64,000 nt of DNA from Prototheca cutis (Eukaryota; Chlorophyta; Trebouxiophyceae; Chlorellales; Chlorellaceae), in NCBI GenBank assembly GCA_002897115.2, contig BCIH01000004.1, positions 1,442,600 through 1,506,599 of the forward strand. The letters are read 5' to 3'. This document shows, piece by piece, positions 51,817 to 62,810 of the stretch (within the stretch, counting starts at the first letter, position 1; each line of letters starts with the position of its first letter). Both the position numbers and the translations under genes were made by a program. The notes below the pieces were generated by a model that searched no databases, was not told where the DNA came from, and saw nothing but the letters and a program-made list of their open reading frames with translations.

Positions 51817-52968
51817 ATGCCGGAGGCTGAACCTGGGCCGGGGCCCAAGCCCACGCCGACACCCAAGACCAAGGCCCTGAGAAAGGCCGATGACTCTCCC
51901 GCTGTGAAGAAGGCCAAGACCGAAGGGCGAAAGGCCGCTGCAGTGCCTGGTACGTGGCTGCACACAGCCCCGCACGTCGCCATGGCCGTGATCCATGCTC
52001 TCCTCGCCATGTCTCAGTGCCCCTCGTCTCCTGGCCCCTGCAGCAGTGGAGCCGGAAGATGAGCCGACCGAGAGCATCAAGCTCAACGGTTCCCTGACGA
52101 AAGAACGTGAGTTTAGGCTTTACAGAGGGAGGATAAGTGGCCATGTTTCAGGGAAGTTGCGTGTGGCTGGGGGCGTATGGCTCTGTCTGCCCACCACTTG
52201 GGCTCTCTGTCTGCAGAACAGCTTTCAATCCTTGCGGAGAGAGTGCACTGAGAAGTCCCCCACACCCAACAGTACAAATCATGATGTATGGATTTGGAGA
52301 CTCGGCAAACCCCCTTCCGGAAACGGTGGACCTGGTGGAGGTGAGGCAAGGCCCAGGGATTTGTGCAGCTGTGGCGCTGTTGAATGCACGTTGGAGCACC
52401 AAGGCCTGGCTGCCTGTGATGGATGTCGCTGGTGCAGGCCAGATACAGCAAAAACAATTCGCCAACTGCACCAATGAAGGACATTGTGTTGGAGTATACG
52501 ACGCGGCTGCTGCGGAAGGCTGTCGACAGCGCTGTCGCACGGGGGAGAGTGAAGCCAGGGTCCAAAGCCAATGTGCCCGTTGCCATTGGGCCAGAGGATA
52601 TCCTCTTCTTAGTTCGCAAGGTGAGCACAAGGGTCTTGGGGATGCGGGCACCGCAAAGAGAATTGGGGTTCATGGCCTGTGGTCCCGTCTGACTGGCAGC
52701 TCACAGAGGTGCACCTTTTACCAACCCCGCCATGCGCCTGCAGGACATCCGCAAGTTTTCCCGCGTGCGAGAGCTGCTGGTGATGCAGGAGGAGATCAAG
52801 AAGGCCAAATCTGTGAGTTGGGTGTTCCGCTTTGTTTGTGTGCATGTTGTGCCCCCCGCCGCTGACTGAAATGCCCGGCTGGTTTGCCACAAACTTACAT
52901 GACATGCGGTGCCCCGCTTGCAGATTGTGGATGTGAGCCCGGAGGAGATGGCGAAGTTGCTTGGATGA
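51817..52968 (+). CDS. TAF13: TFIID subunit TAF13 (histone-fold)
   Basis: A general RNA polymerase II transcription factor subunit that pairs with TAF11. Six exons join exactly: 51817-51949, 52044-52106, 52273-52340, 52480-52620, 52744-52812 and 52924-52968, for 172 residues. The conserved histone-fold begins LQIMMYGFGDSANPLPETVDLVE, continues with DIVLEYTTRLLRKAV, and ends IGPEDILFLVRKD with a RVRELLVMQEEIKKAK helix. The first 60 residues are a low-complexity Pro/Lys tail (PEAEPGPGPKPTPTPK) not found in short family members. It is one of the most finely split genes in the window. Confidence 0.93.
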
Positions 52969-53303
52969 AAGCACTGGCGGTTCTTGCCCATTGCCGTGGC
53001 ACCGCTGTGCGCTGTCCTCAGCAGGCAGGGTCAAGCTGCCCCACGCAATTCGCGTAGGATCGACGCCATTTTTGACCTCTCTGATAGCCAGCTGCGATGG
53101 ACCAGCAGGGACGGGCCCTTCACGGCCCATGGTGCATTTGAATGAACAAAGTCACATTTAATCTGGAAATAGTAGACCAGTGGAGGGATGAGCTCCAAGA
53201 TGGATCGGTAGATCACTACTCTTCCGGACCACTCGCCAGCGCACGAGGGTAGTGGTCGGGCTCGAGGACGAACACCCCCTGCGCGCATGCGCATCAGGCG
53301 CAG
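52969..53303. other. Intergenic, no gene seen
   Basis: These 335 bases between two co-oriented genes presumably hold the TAF13 3' UTR and the next promoter. No motif was recognised. Confidence 0.5.
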
Positions 53304-54629
53304 ATGAGCGAAACACCGGTGCATAGTCGCCGGTATAGGGACCTCGAGCATGGTGACAGGCTGCTGCTCCGGCCATCGTCCCCTACGGCCAAGGGCTCTG
53401 GGAAACGTGGCATGGGCTCCTTCCTCCCCAGCCCCCTGCTCATCGTCGCCAAGGGCATGCTGCTCGTCATGATCATGGTCGGCATACATATTTATCGAGG
53501 CAGCATTTACCCCGCACCTGTGGCGCTGGACTGGGAGGTGCGTGAGTGGCAAGGGTGGGGTGCACGGATGAGCCCAGGCTTGACACTCTGCTCGCCTTTT
53601 TGTCGCGGCGCCGCATTCAGTTTGAATACGGCATGGCATGACATGCCATCCCATGTTGGTGTCGATAGTACCTTGTACTCACTGTCCAGAACCCCATCGC
53701 CCCCCACCGTCCGCCCCGCAGCATGGTGGTGTGAGTGTGCTCGAAACGCTGGCCCCACCGCGCTTGGCGCTTCTCTTCCTCACGCGGCGTGACATTCCAA
53801 ACGAGGGTGCGTGGCGTGCCTTTCTTGGGGCAGGCACCGACCCTGTTGCGGCGACCGTGGGCCTCGGGCGGCCGCTGGATACGGGAGCGGCGCAGCTGCC
53901 ATGGCAAGTGCTTTTCTCGCTGCACACGCACCCGGAGCCCGGCTGGGAGTTTCCGGCGGGCAGCCTGTTCCATGGCACCGAGGTCGCCGACCGGGTGATG
54001 GTGCAGTGGGGCCGACACTCGGTGATGGTTGCCGAGAAGCGACTGCTGGCGGCGGCACTGGCAGACCCGCGATCACAGCGGTATGCCCTTTTCTCCGAGA
54101 GCTGCATCCCACTGTGGCCGCGGCACACCCTGTACTTTGCACTCATGGCCGAGTCGCGGTCCAATCTGGACGCCATTCCAAAGGCCGACGCACGCAAGCA
54201 CCAGCACCACCACATGACGTATCGGTGAGGCAGTTGGTTGGATGTTTGGGGGGGGGGGGGCGCCCAGTCTGGAGAGGTAGGGGGCGTGACGTGGAATAGA
54301 GCCGGGTGTGATGTGAGGTTGGACCATCTATTGAACCAATATGTACTTGGCATTCCATTCCCCTGACCGACCACCAGGTATATTCCCAAGCTGGAGACGA
54401 TTGGCGTGGCGCGGTCCTCGTGGCGCAAGTCCAGCCAGTGGATCTCGCTGAATCGGAAGCATGCCCAGCTCATCCTGGAGGAGCATGCCATCGACGGGAT
54501 CTTTGAGTATGTTTTATTTTTATCGTTGGGGTTGCTAAAGTTTCACACACGTACATGCGTTCTCTTGTCCCAAAACCACCCCAACATTCCATTCACGACT
54601 CCCCACACACGCACGAAAACACATGTATG

Positions 54630-54687
<58 letters not shown>

Positions 54688-55444
54688 AAAGGCAAGAGTG
54701 CTACCCGCATGACAAGACGTACTGCATCTCCGACGAGCACTATGTTCCGACGGTGCTGGCACACCTCGGTCTGGCCAACGAGACAACGGGACGGTTTTCC
54801 ATCTCATACGCGCAATGGCGCGGCAACGCCCCGCACCCGCGGTCCTGGACGGCGGCAGAAGCCTCGCCGGAACAGTTGTCCAGCATGCGCGGCGACGACT
54901 GCGAGCTTCAAGATGCGGCCGTCGTGTCCAGTGCGCTGGTGCACTTTTTACATGCGTGTCGGACCTGGCAGCTGGCAAACATGACGGTGTGTGTGGTTTT
55001 TTTGGTTTTGTATAACTTGTTTTTTTGTTTTTTTTTTGTTTTTTTTTTTTGGGGGGGGGGGGGGGGGGGGATGAATTGGGGGGGGCCAAGGGTCCTGGGT
55101 ATGTGTGAGAGAGGGGGGATGATCGCCCTTGCTTTGCACTTTGGAAATGTATCGGGCCCCCCCCCCCAAAAGCCTCCGCGACATAGGACCCAGAGGGCGT
55201 GTACATTGCTGAGGTCATGCGGGCGGTGCGACCACCACGGCTCCCCAGCCAATGCAACCTGGCCGCGCGGAAGATCCAGCCTCCGGGACAGGACGCCTGG
55301 GCGGCGCTCCTGGAGCCCGAGTTTGAACGAGACACGCGGTTACTGGAGGGCGCTGGAATGGACGCTGCACTGGCGACAGCGGTGCGGGGTGCGGCGGCAG
55401 GTGCTGGAGATGCTGGCACGGACGGCGATACGCCGAGCATCTAG
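53304..55444 (+). CDS. GT14-family glycosyltransferase (Core-2/I-branching-like, type II membrane)
   Basis: Expected in the Golgi. Five exons join in frame: 53304-53537, 53722-54224, 54378-54506, 54692-54986 and 55187-55444, for 472 residues. A transmembrane segment near residues 48-68 (LLIVAKGMLLVMIMVGIHIY) follows a basic cytosolic tail, the usual type II layout. The catalytic domain shows LALLFLTRRDIP, FSLHTHPEPG, VEKRLLAAAL-like VAEKRLLAAALADP, and the hallmark YALFSESCIPL. WRKSSQWISLNRKHA, then YCISDEHYVPT and near the end CNLAARKI, match the plant DUF266/GT14 pattern. The sugar donor and acceptor are unknown. Intron 3 is nearly filled by a 43-C tract and intron 4 by poly-T/poly-G. Confidence 0.88.
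54631..54673. repeat. Poly-C tract (43 C) with a (CA)n tail, intronic
   Basis: The longest homopolymer in the window ends 18 bases before the acceptor of GT14 exon 4. A CA repeat follows it, as at 30139-30185, where the C run is also followed by CA. In the same gene a G20 run lies at 55051-55070. Confidence 0.9.
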
Positions 55445-56310
55445 TTGAAGGGCGGCGGGGCTGGAGCAGGCAAGAGCCTGTCCTGCAAGAGTTGGGAACC
55501 AATTTGCGACCAACCTCGGGCAATGACAACTGCTGCTCACCACTTGAAAACTCGGTCTGCTTTTGATTCAAAACCATGGGGCAGTTCATTTCCCCAGTGT
55601 GTGTGTGTGTCTCTGTGTGGCTGTGTGGCTGTGTCTGCTTACACGTGCACACACCGGGGGCAAAGCCCTGTTGCCTTGCTCTTGTTTTTCTCCTGCGATC
55701 CCAGGATGCGATCATGGCCACACTTGCTTGCAGAACTGGGAAGACCTGTTCCGAACTTGTGTCTCCCAATCCTCTTTCATCAAGGCCATGGCACACCGTG
55801 AGAGCGTACCCAGCCCTGAAACAAAACATGGGGTTCTGGGGTGGTCACCCGCATTCCAGGGGCACCAGATGCTTTGCCTGGCGGCCGGCCTGCCAGTCAC
55901 CACTCCCAGCAGGCTCCTTGGAGACCTGGCATGCATTGACATCAAAGGCATATCAGACGAATCTAATGGCTGCTGCCGAGTGACGTATGGTGTTGCAGGT
56001 TGGATCGGTGCTCATGCGCAAATGTCCATGCAACACGCGTCCAAGTGTGCTGTCCAAGCAGACGATCGTTCCCCCACATCAGGTCCGGGGGGCCACCGAT
56101 GACTGAGCGCCTCCTCCGGGACCCTGCTCGATTTTGGAACCAAGAAGCGAGAGCAAGTGCATCGTTCAATTTCTTTGTCACATCGGATCCGGTCCCTGCA
56201 GTCGCCTGATCTTTGCGGAGATCGAGAACTCTTCCGGAACTCTCGGCGGTCATTCCAACGTGCTCCCCTGAAACCGAGGTCGAGGACCCATCCGCGTTTC
56301 CAAGGGCACA
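55445..56310. other. Intergenic, no gene seen
   Basis: About 870 bases with a GTGT-rich patch near 55598-55640. No conserved exon or RNA gene was recognised on either strand. Confidence 0.45.
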
Positions 56311-57017
56311 ATGTCATCAAGCACCGGGGATGGTCCAAGTGGCCTCACATCGTACTTTAGGGGCTTCGTCTCGGGCCTAGGAGGTCAGAGCCCGGCTCCG
56401 GCAGCTGCACCTTCCGCCACGCCTGCCGAAACCCTGCAGTCTGAGGTTCCCGCGGCTGTGCCCAAGCTGAAGCTGCCAGAGCACCGCGAGGAGATCCATC
56501 CAGGTAGTTGTCCAGATGATCGGCCATGGCGTGCCCGATCGTGCGTGCCTGGCGTGCGGGGCAGGGCCCATCCTTTGGAAGCGCGTGACTCTGAGGCGTG
56601 CCGTGCGGAGTTCGCAGGCAGATCCACCCACCTGAAACACACCCACCTGAAACACACCCACCTGTTCTTGACGAGTCCGGCCCCCTGGACCCTGAATGCC
56701 GCAGAGATTGTCATGTCACCCTCTGACATTGGAGTGTACGAGGTGAGCAGTATGAAACGTCTTGTGTGAAATGTCTTGGGCTCTGGTACTGCACTCTCAA
56801 GAACCGATGGGGGCTTCTGGCAACTCGTTTGAACGCATGGGGGTCAGAAAGTTGGTGCGCAGGCTCCAGAACGGGGAAGCACACGCCGCGTAGTGGCAGT
56901 CAAAACACCTTGCACTCTCAACGCACGCAGATTTCACACGAGGGCAAGTTTAGCTGGCGCCGTTTCTTCCAGTCGCCCTCCCAGTACAGGGACGCTGATG
57001 GCTCATCAGACAAGTGA
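56311..57017 (+). CDS. Unrecognised small protein, about 105 residues
   Basis: I do not recognise this family. Three exons join in frame with good GT-AG sites: 56311-56503, 56705-56742 and 56931-57017. The N-terminus is MSSSTGDGPSGLTSYFRGFVSGLG. A stretch rich in Ala and Pro follows, then KLKLPEHREEIHP, EIVMSPSDIGVYE and a basic-aromatic segment GKFSWRRFFQSPSQYRD. There is no signal peptide and no obvious membrane segment. The segment from KLKLPEH onward looks structured and could be the conserved part. The exon model rests only on frame and splice signals, so it could be wrong. Confidence 0.5.
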
Positions 57018-57495
57018 CGTATTTTGGTTCGTGCACAGTCCTAGTAAAGCATGCTCCCTTTTAGGGAACCAGCTTGAAAGCTTTCACATGACCCTTGCTT
57101 TCAATACCGCCCCGGACCCAGTTTTCCCCTTGCGTTCTGCACTACAAACCCAAACGAGCACCTGGGATTAGGCGCAGGTGCTGACGGCGGAGCACTCCAA
57201 CCTTACACAGAAGAAAGAAAGAAAGGAAACGCGATGCGTGTAAGCAAATGGCAGAGCAGGAGACACACAGAGGCTGGTTGGTCTGTCCAGTTGGGGTTTG
57301 TGTGTGTGTGTGTGTGTGGGGNGGGGGGGGGGGCAGTCTGGCCACCGCCACCCAGCAGCAGGGACACCAAAGTGACCGGCAAAGCGACCGCCACTGGCGC
57401 CCGTCTCGTTGTCGCCATTGCCGTTTCCCCCACCCGACGTCCCAAGCGGACTGCTACACTGGGCACAGATCGATACCCCAAACCCTGAATAAAAC
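57018..57495. other. Convergent 3' region, no gene seen
   Basis: It lies between the 3' ends of two convergent genes. It holds a GT microsatellite and G run at about 57300-57332 with one N (57322). Confidence 0.5.
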
Positions 57496-59824
57496 CTAGC
57501 CCAGCTTTGGTGGCGGGGGCGGGGGCTGCCTCCTCGGCGGCTTGGCTCCGGATGCACCCATGCCCGATGAAGAAGCAGAAGCACCGGCATTGGGTGTGCT
57601 CGGCCCCGCCTGACCAGACGCTGACGGACGGCTCTCACCGGCCTCGGAGCTGGTCGAGGCGCCACGAGAGGGGCCCTGCTCACCACTGCTCGACCCATCG
57701 CCACCAGTACCCCCGCCGGCCTCGTGCCGCACCGGTGGTCCCAGGCGCACGCCCCTGATGTCTTCGGCCTGGGACAGGGCCATCGGCGTCTGCTCGCCGT
57801 ACAGCCGCACGGGGTCGGTTCCGCGGGGGACGTAGTTGGCCGGGACCAGCGGGAAGGCACCCGCCAGGAGCAGTGCACGGACGGAGACGCCCACGCCCTC
57901 GCCCGGACGCGGGGACGTCGACGTCGCGCGCACTTCCTGCGCCTTGCGCACTTCGGCCTGCGCGGCCTCCAGCTCCTTCACCGCCGTCTGCACCGCCGCG
58001 CGACGCTGAATCACCGACTGGTCCTCCTGCAGCAGCGCATCAATTTCCGCCGGCCTGCAGAGCGTTTTGGGTTTTAGGGGTTGGTTTAGGGAGGGGGGCT
58101 GGCATCTGTACCTCTGTGTGTGACGTGATCATAGGCATCCCATCCAGTATGTACGAAAACCCGCCCACCCGCAAATGCCACCCACCCCCTCAAAAAAACA
58201 CCCACTTGAGGGTTGTCAAATACGTGTAGAGCTGGTCCAGCAGGCGGTCGCGCGAACGGATGACCTGGCACAAGATGATGGCCTTGGGCACCGTCTTCGC
58301 CATGCGGTCGTAGACGTGACGGGCGTACAGACCCGTAAACTGGCCCAGACGCTCGTAGTATGCCTCCAGGTCCTCGATGGAACCCACTTCAACGACATTG
58401 CCAATCCTCGAGCTGCCCAGACCTGTAAACCGCTGGATGGCCACCTGCGATCGACCAAACAGACCCTTTGGCTGCTCCTGGGCGGGCGGTTCAGAGGAGG
58501 TGCTGGCGCCGGCAGCACCTGCAGGACGGGCAGGCCTGGGCCCCGCCTGCGCCGGGGCGGCGCCCTTGGCCGCCCCAGCCCCTGCGGCACGGAGGCGGCC
58601 CATCCAGTCAGACTTGTCGGCGGCATCGGCCGCGCGCAGGACCAGCGCGTGGTGGGCCTTGGCGACCGGCTGCGTCGGGTCGCGGTTGCTGATGCGCAGC
58701 ATTAGGGCCTCAGGCGGCGTGACCCCGGGCGCCGGCGTCCGGGCGGGGACAACATCCTCCACCACGCAGGAGCGGAGGTTGATGGTCACACGCGGCGTCG
58801 CGCCCCGACCCTGCGCGTCCTCGGGAGTCTTAAAGTACCCCAGCGCGCCGCGCTCCGTGGCGACGACAAACCAACGGCGTTGCCACTTGAACGAGTCACC
58901 CGCAAGCGAGCTCAGACCCCCCGACTCCTTGTCGCTACGCTTGTCCAGCCAGCCAGCCTTGAGGTCCTGGCCTGGCGCCGGTGGAGGCGGGGCAGGGGCG
59001 TTGCCGGCCGCCTGACCCGCACGTGCAGATGGTCCCCCGGCTGAAATGGCCGCACCGCGACCCGCGGGCGACGCCGACGAGCTCGCACCCTCCTCGTCGT
59101 CATCGCTTTCCTCCTCGTCGCCCGAGGTCACCGCTCGGCGTGGCGCGCCGTCGACAGCACCGTCCACGCCGTCCTCACCGGCACCGCCGTTCGCCGCATT
59201 TTCCTGGAACTCGCGCTCCAGCTCGCGGAAGAAGCTGGGGGTCACGTAATCCACCTCCATGGCCACCATGGTGTTGGCCACCTGGTGCGCCTCGGCCTTC
59301 CAGTCCTCCAGCGCCTTGTCCGCCGCGACGACGACGGCGTGCTCAAAGCCCTTCAGGCGCAGGAATTCCATGCCGGGTGTGGTCACGGGGTTGATCCCAG
59401 ACTCAGCCAGCACCGAACGCCGAGCTGCCTCGCGCACCGTGGCCTGCAGCACGCCGTGAATCTCGTCCACGAACCGGTGCACGTGCTCGCGGGTCAGGCC
59501 CATGGCCTCCGCCACCAGACGCCGGATGCCCTTTTCGGGCGACACCAGGTGCGGCTGGTAGCCGTCAGCTTCCCGACAAATCTCGCGCACGTACGCGCGG
59601 TTGAAGCGCTTCTCGATCGCGATGCGCCGCAGCGTCTCGGGCAGGCTGCCCTCCACGACCGCACGGATCTTGAACGACGTGTTGGCCTCCTGCAGCATCA
59701 GACTGTACGCCCGCTCAAAGCCACGGCAGTGGCGAAAAATGTCCTGCATGCCCTTTTTTGGTTCGCCCAGGATCACCGCCTCCCGATCCACCGCCACCCG
59801 TCGGTCCGACAGGCGGTTGAGGAC
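57496..59824 (-). CDS. Dynamin-related protein (DRP2-like) lacking a visible GTPase domain
   Basis: Exons 59824-58206 and 58054-57496 join in frame (AA|G). The first visible exon begins VLNRLSDRRVAVDREAV and corresponds to the dynamin middle/stalk region. READGYQPHLVSPEKGIRRLV is the family hallmark of that region. A PH domain follows (AGWLDKRSDK...FKWQRRWFVV). Next comes the GTPase effector domain (AYYERLGQFTGLYARHVYDRMAKTVPKAIILCQV, then AEIDALLQEDQSVIQRR). The C-terminal tail is rich in Pro, Ser and Gly, ending PRRQPPPPPPKLG. Plant DRP2 proteins have this order after an N-terminal GTPase. The acceptor at 59825 shows that at least one upstream exon exists. No GxxxxGKS or DxxG motif is found in the 940 bases up to the next gene, so the gene is truncated or misassembled. 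Confidence 0.8.
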
Positions 59825-60765
59825 CTGCGCAGTGGGTGGGTGTGTGGGGGTTGGGGGGGGATGTGAGGTAAAAGATATGGATTGGGAATGAGGTTGGGGG
59901 GTCGGGCCGGACGAGTGGGTGGGTGGGCGGGGTTGGGAGAACAGTGGGTTCCCCTCCCGCGTGGCCCCTACTCTCTGCAGCACTCCGCAAGTCCCAGCGC
60001 ATAAAACGTGCCCTCATTGGAGGTAAAAAGGCCATGGGGTCCCATGGCACCATCAAATGGGTGCTCCTCTCGACCGGGATGGTCCAAGCACATGGGGACC
60101 TAATCGCCCCCACGGCACTGGGTCAACGTCAGGGGACCAATGCAGATCAATCAGGTTCCCGCAGTGCTCCCATCCCACGCCGCGGACAGAACTGGGACCC
60201 CTAAGCAGAGAGTTGCGTCATAATGTCTGGCCGTGGGTCGCAGCCATCGGATCAGCCGGGGGACAACCTCGGGGGTCCCCGCGCCGGACCAACACTGGTA
60301 GCACGGCCCCAGCCGGCTCGCCCCACATCCAACGACCCCCGTACCTCCTGCAGATGCTGAGCATCAACTTTCACGAGCTCGTCCATCCCGCCCGCCATCA
60401 GTCCTGGGCCTGGGGCTCCCTCAAGCACGCAACGCGTGGGACGGGAGATCCCCACTCCCGAGACCGCGTGTCGGGAACCCTCGCAGCAAGCAGAGGGCTG
60501 TCCTGCGCGCCTAAATAAGCCACGAATATGGATCAGAGAAGAACCGGGCAGGAGAGGTTGTGTCTGTGGGTGAATCGACTTTGGTCACCGGGGTCGTTGG
60601 CACCGTGCCGTCGACGGGATCGGAATCCGAGCAAAAACAGGGACTCGCGGTGCAGGCCGGACCCGCGGCGGTCCCCACGAATAGTCAGAGGTTCCCCCCC
60701 ACATCGCCTAGTTTGCTGGTCCATTGAAAGTCGCGGACAATGACGAAGGATGCGCCGCCGTGATC
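59825..60765. other. Upstream of the DRP2-like gene; GTPase exons not found
   Basis: 940 bases between the first visible DRP2 exon and the divergent APH-1 gene. Minus-strand frames were inspected for dynamin G1-G4 motifs and none was found. A 60-codon minus-strand frame at 60455-60252 has no recognisable similarity. Confidence 0.5.
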
Positions 60766-62397
60766 ATGGACCTGCTAGGATTCCTGGGTCCCTTTTTGCT
60801 GGGGACAGGTCCCCTCCTGGCGGTGTTCCTGCTGGTCATTGCTCGACAGCCATTTCTCATCGTGTCCACCCTGATCACGTGAGGCATGGGGCTGTGTTGC
60901 ATTTATTGTATTGATGTTGTATTTTAAGCGGCATGTGAGGGCCTGACCACGAGCACTGTGACCGACACACCTGCAGCTCCTTTTACTGGCTGACAGTGCT
61001 GTCCATCATCAGCATCACCCTACGAGGTAGTAGTATTGCTGGGCTGTGGTGATGTAATCACCTGTGCCTTTGGATCGATGCCAACTTTATCAGTGTTGCC
61101 CTCTGGCAGCTTTCCCAACCCCCTTGGCACCACGCACGCAGCACTCACGCCCACCGACCCGGCGGCTTGGGCGGCGGCGCTCTTGTTGACCGCGGCGGTC
61201 ACCCTTGAAGAGTTCTTTCGTGCCCCGCTCCTGCTGGTCTACTGGTATGGAGGATGGAATGACGTGCAGCGTGGGGTGGGTGAGGCTTTGCTTGGCTAAG
61301 CAGGCCTGTCGAGTTGACATGCTTCGCAAGGATCAGGGTAGGGTTGCTGCAATGATGGCCGCTGAGTGAGCGCCGTTACCCTCGTGATGAAGCGCAGGGC
61401 GCTGCATCCCCAGGCAGCCCTTCTGTCTGCTGGTATCCATGAGGACGCTTGACAGACTTCCTGACAGACTTCTCATGCACGCCTGCACCACAGGAAAGTG
61501 ACTGCCGTGCTGCGGAACTATGCCAGGCACCAAAACCTGGCATATGGAAGAAAGGACGAATGGACCGTCGGACTGAGCCTCGGCGTGTCCCAAGCCGCTG
61601 TCCACTCTGGAATCTTCTTTGTCGGGTGCGTGGTGGGCGAATTTTGGTGGCTGTGATGGGTTCCCCTGTAAGCTGTTGGCAGCCGGGTGTCAGCCTCTGA
61701 CCGAGACCTTGTGAGCGCGCATGTTGGCCCACAACCAAGCAACCACCCTTTTCATTTCTATTTTCTCAGCTGGCTTCCGGCAGCGCGACAAGGAGCGACG
61801 TTGTACCTCGGCAGTTGTTGGGGCCTGTCGTTCTTCGTTCAGAGTGCGCTGCGCAGTCTCGCCTTTAGCCTGGTCCTCCCCGCAGCCATGATCATCGCAG
61901 TGGCGAGACTGCTCGAGTGCGATTCGCCTCGCTGGCGCGTCGTGCTCGCTCCCTCCGCAGCCATCCACTGGGCTGCCGCAATGCTGGTACGGGGATGCTC
62001 AAGCAGCAGCAGCTGTTGTGTGGGTGGGTGGGGCAGGGGGGTGGGGGGGTGTGTGTGATGGAAGGGGAGCACCGGAAATTGGAGGGGTTGGTTGTTTCAA
62101 TCAATTTCTACTTTTTCAAAACATTTGATAGAACAATGTGTGTGGTAACCTGTCCGGGTTGCCCAGAGCAGCAGCCGAATCTTGGCAAATGCTCGACAAA
62201 TCCAGTGCTGTCCCTCCCCCTTTCCATCCCATCCCCTGCAGACGGTCCTGGGAAGCGTGGATTCTGTGCTCTGCCGGCTGGCGCTGCCTTGCCTGCTGGT
62301 GCTTGGCCTTGGTTCCTGCGCCAAGGCTGTCAGACTGGCGCTGGGACCCGCTGCTTCCAGGCGCTCTGACCCCGCTGTAGAGGCGCCGACGTCATGA
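60766..62397 (+). CDS. APH1: Gamma-secretase subunit APH-1-like membrane protein
   Basis: APH-1 is a seven-pass scaffold of the intramembrane protease gamma-secretase (presenilin, nicastrin, PEN-2). Six exons join in frame: 60766-60878, 60977-61026, 61094-61244, 61494-61625, 61770-61986 and 62242-62397, for 272 residues (animal APH-1 has about 250-265). Helix 1 (FLGPFLLGTGPLLAVFLLVIARQPF) followed by a second helix ending SSFYWLTVLSIISITL matches the family start. AALLLTAAVTLEEFFRAPLLLVYW matches the LLQEVFRFAYY region, and GLSLGVSQAAVHSGIFF matches GLSFGIISGVFS. Of the two conserved histidines known in animals, the second appears in AIHWAAAM. The first seems replaced in FSLVLPAAM. Similarity is recognisable but modest. 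Confidence 0.8.
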
Positions 62398-62810
62398 CGC
62401 AAGGCACCAGTTGTTGTAGTACAAAGTGTGATTGCTGAGCCTGCATCGCTTGCATGTGGACTTGGCCCCAGCCGTGATCGTCAAAGCGCCTCGTGCGCCG
62501 CGCGTGGGATTTCCTGGGCAATGGACTCTGTGGAGCTTAGGCTCCCGTGCGTGCCCAACTCGAGGAGCTTCAGGGGGTGATCATCTTCCCAGGACTCAGG
62601 TCTTTCTTTCTTCCTACGTGACTTAGAAGCTCTTTCCCCTTTGCCATGCATGCCTCCTCGGTGCCACCCTCACATTGGCCCCACGCAACTGAGGTCATTC
62701 GCGGTAGGCCTGTCACCAACCCCCTGACACCTCCTCCAGCCTCGTGGGCACTGGATCAGGGTACGATGAAATGTTGTTTACCATGGTGGTACAAGCAGCC
62801 GATAATTCTT
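62398..62810. other. Convergent 3' region, no gene seen
   Basis: About 410 bases between the APH-1 stop and the IMP4 stop. No exon or repeat is supported. Confidence 0.5.
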
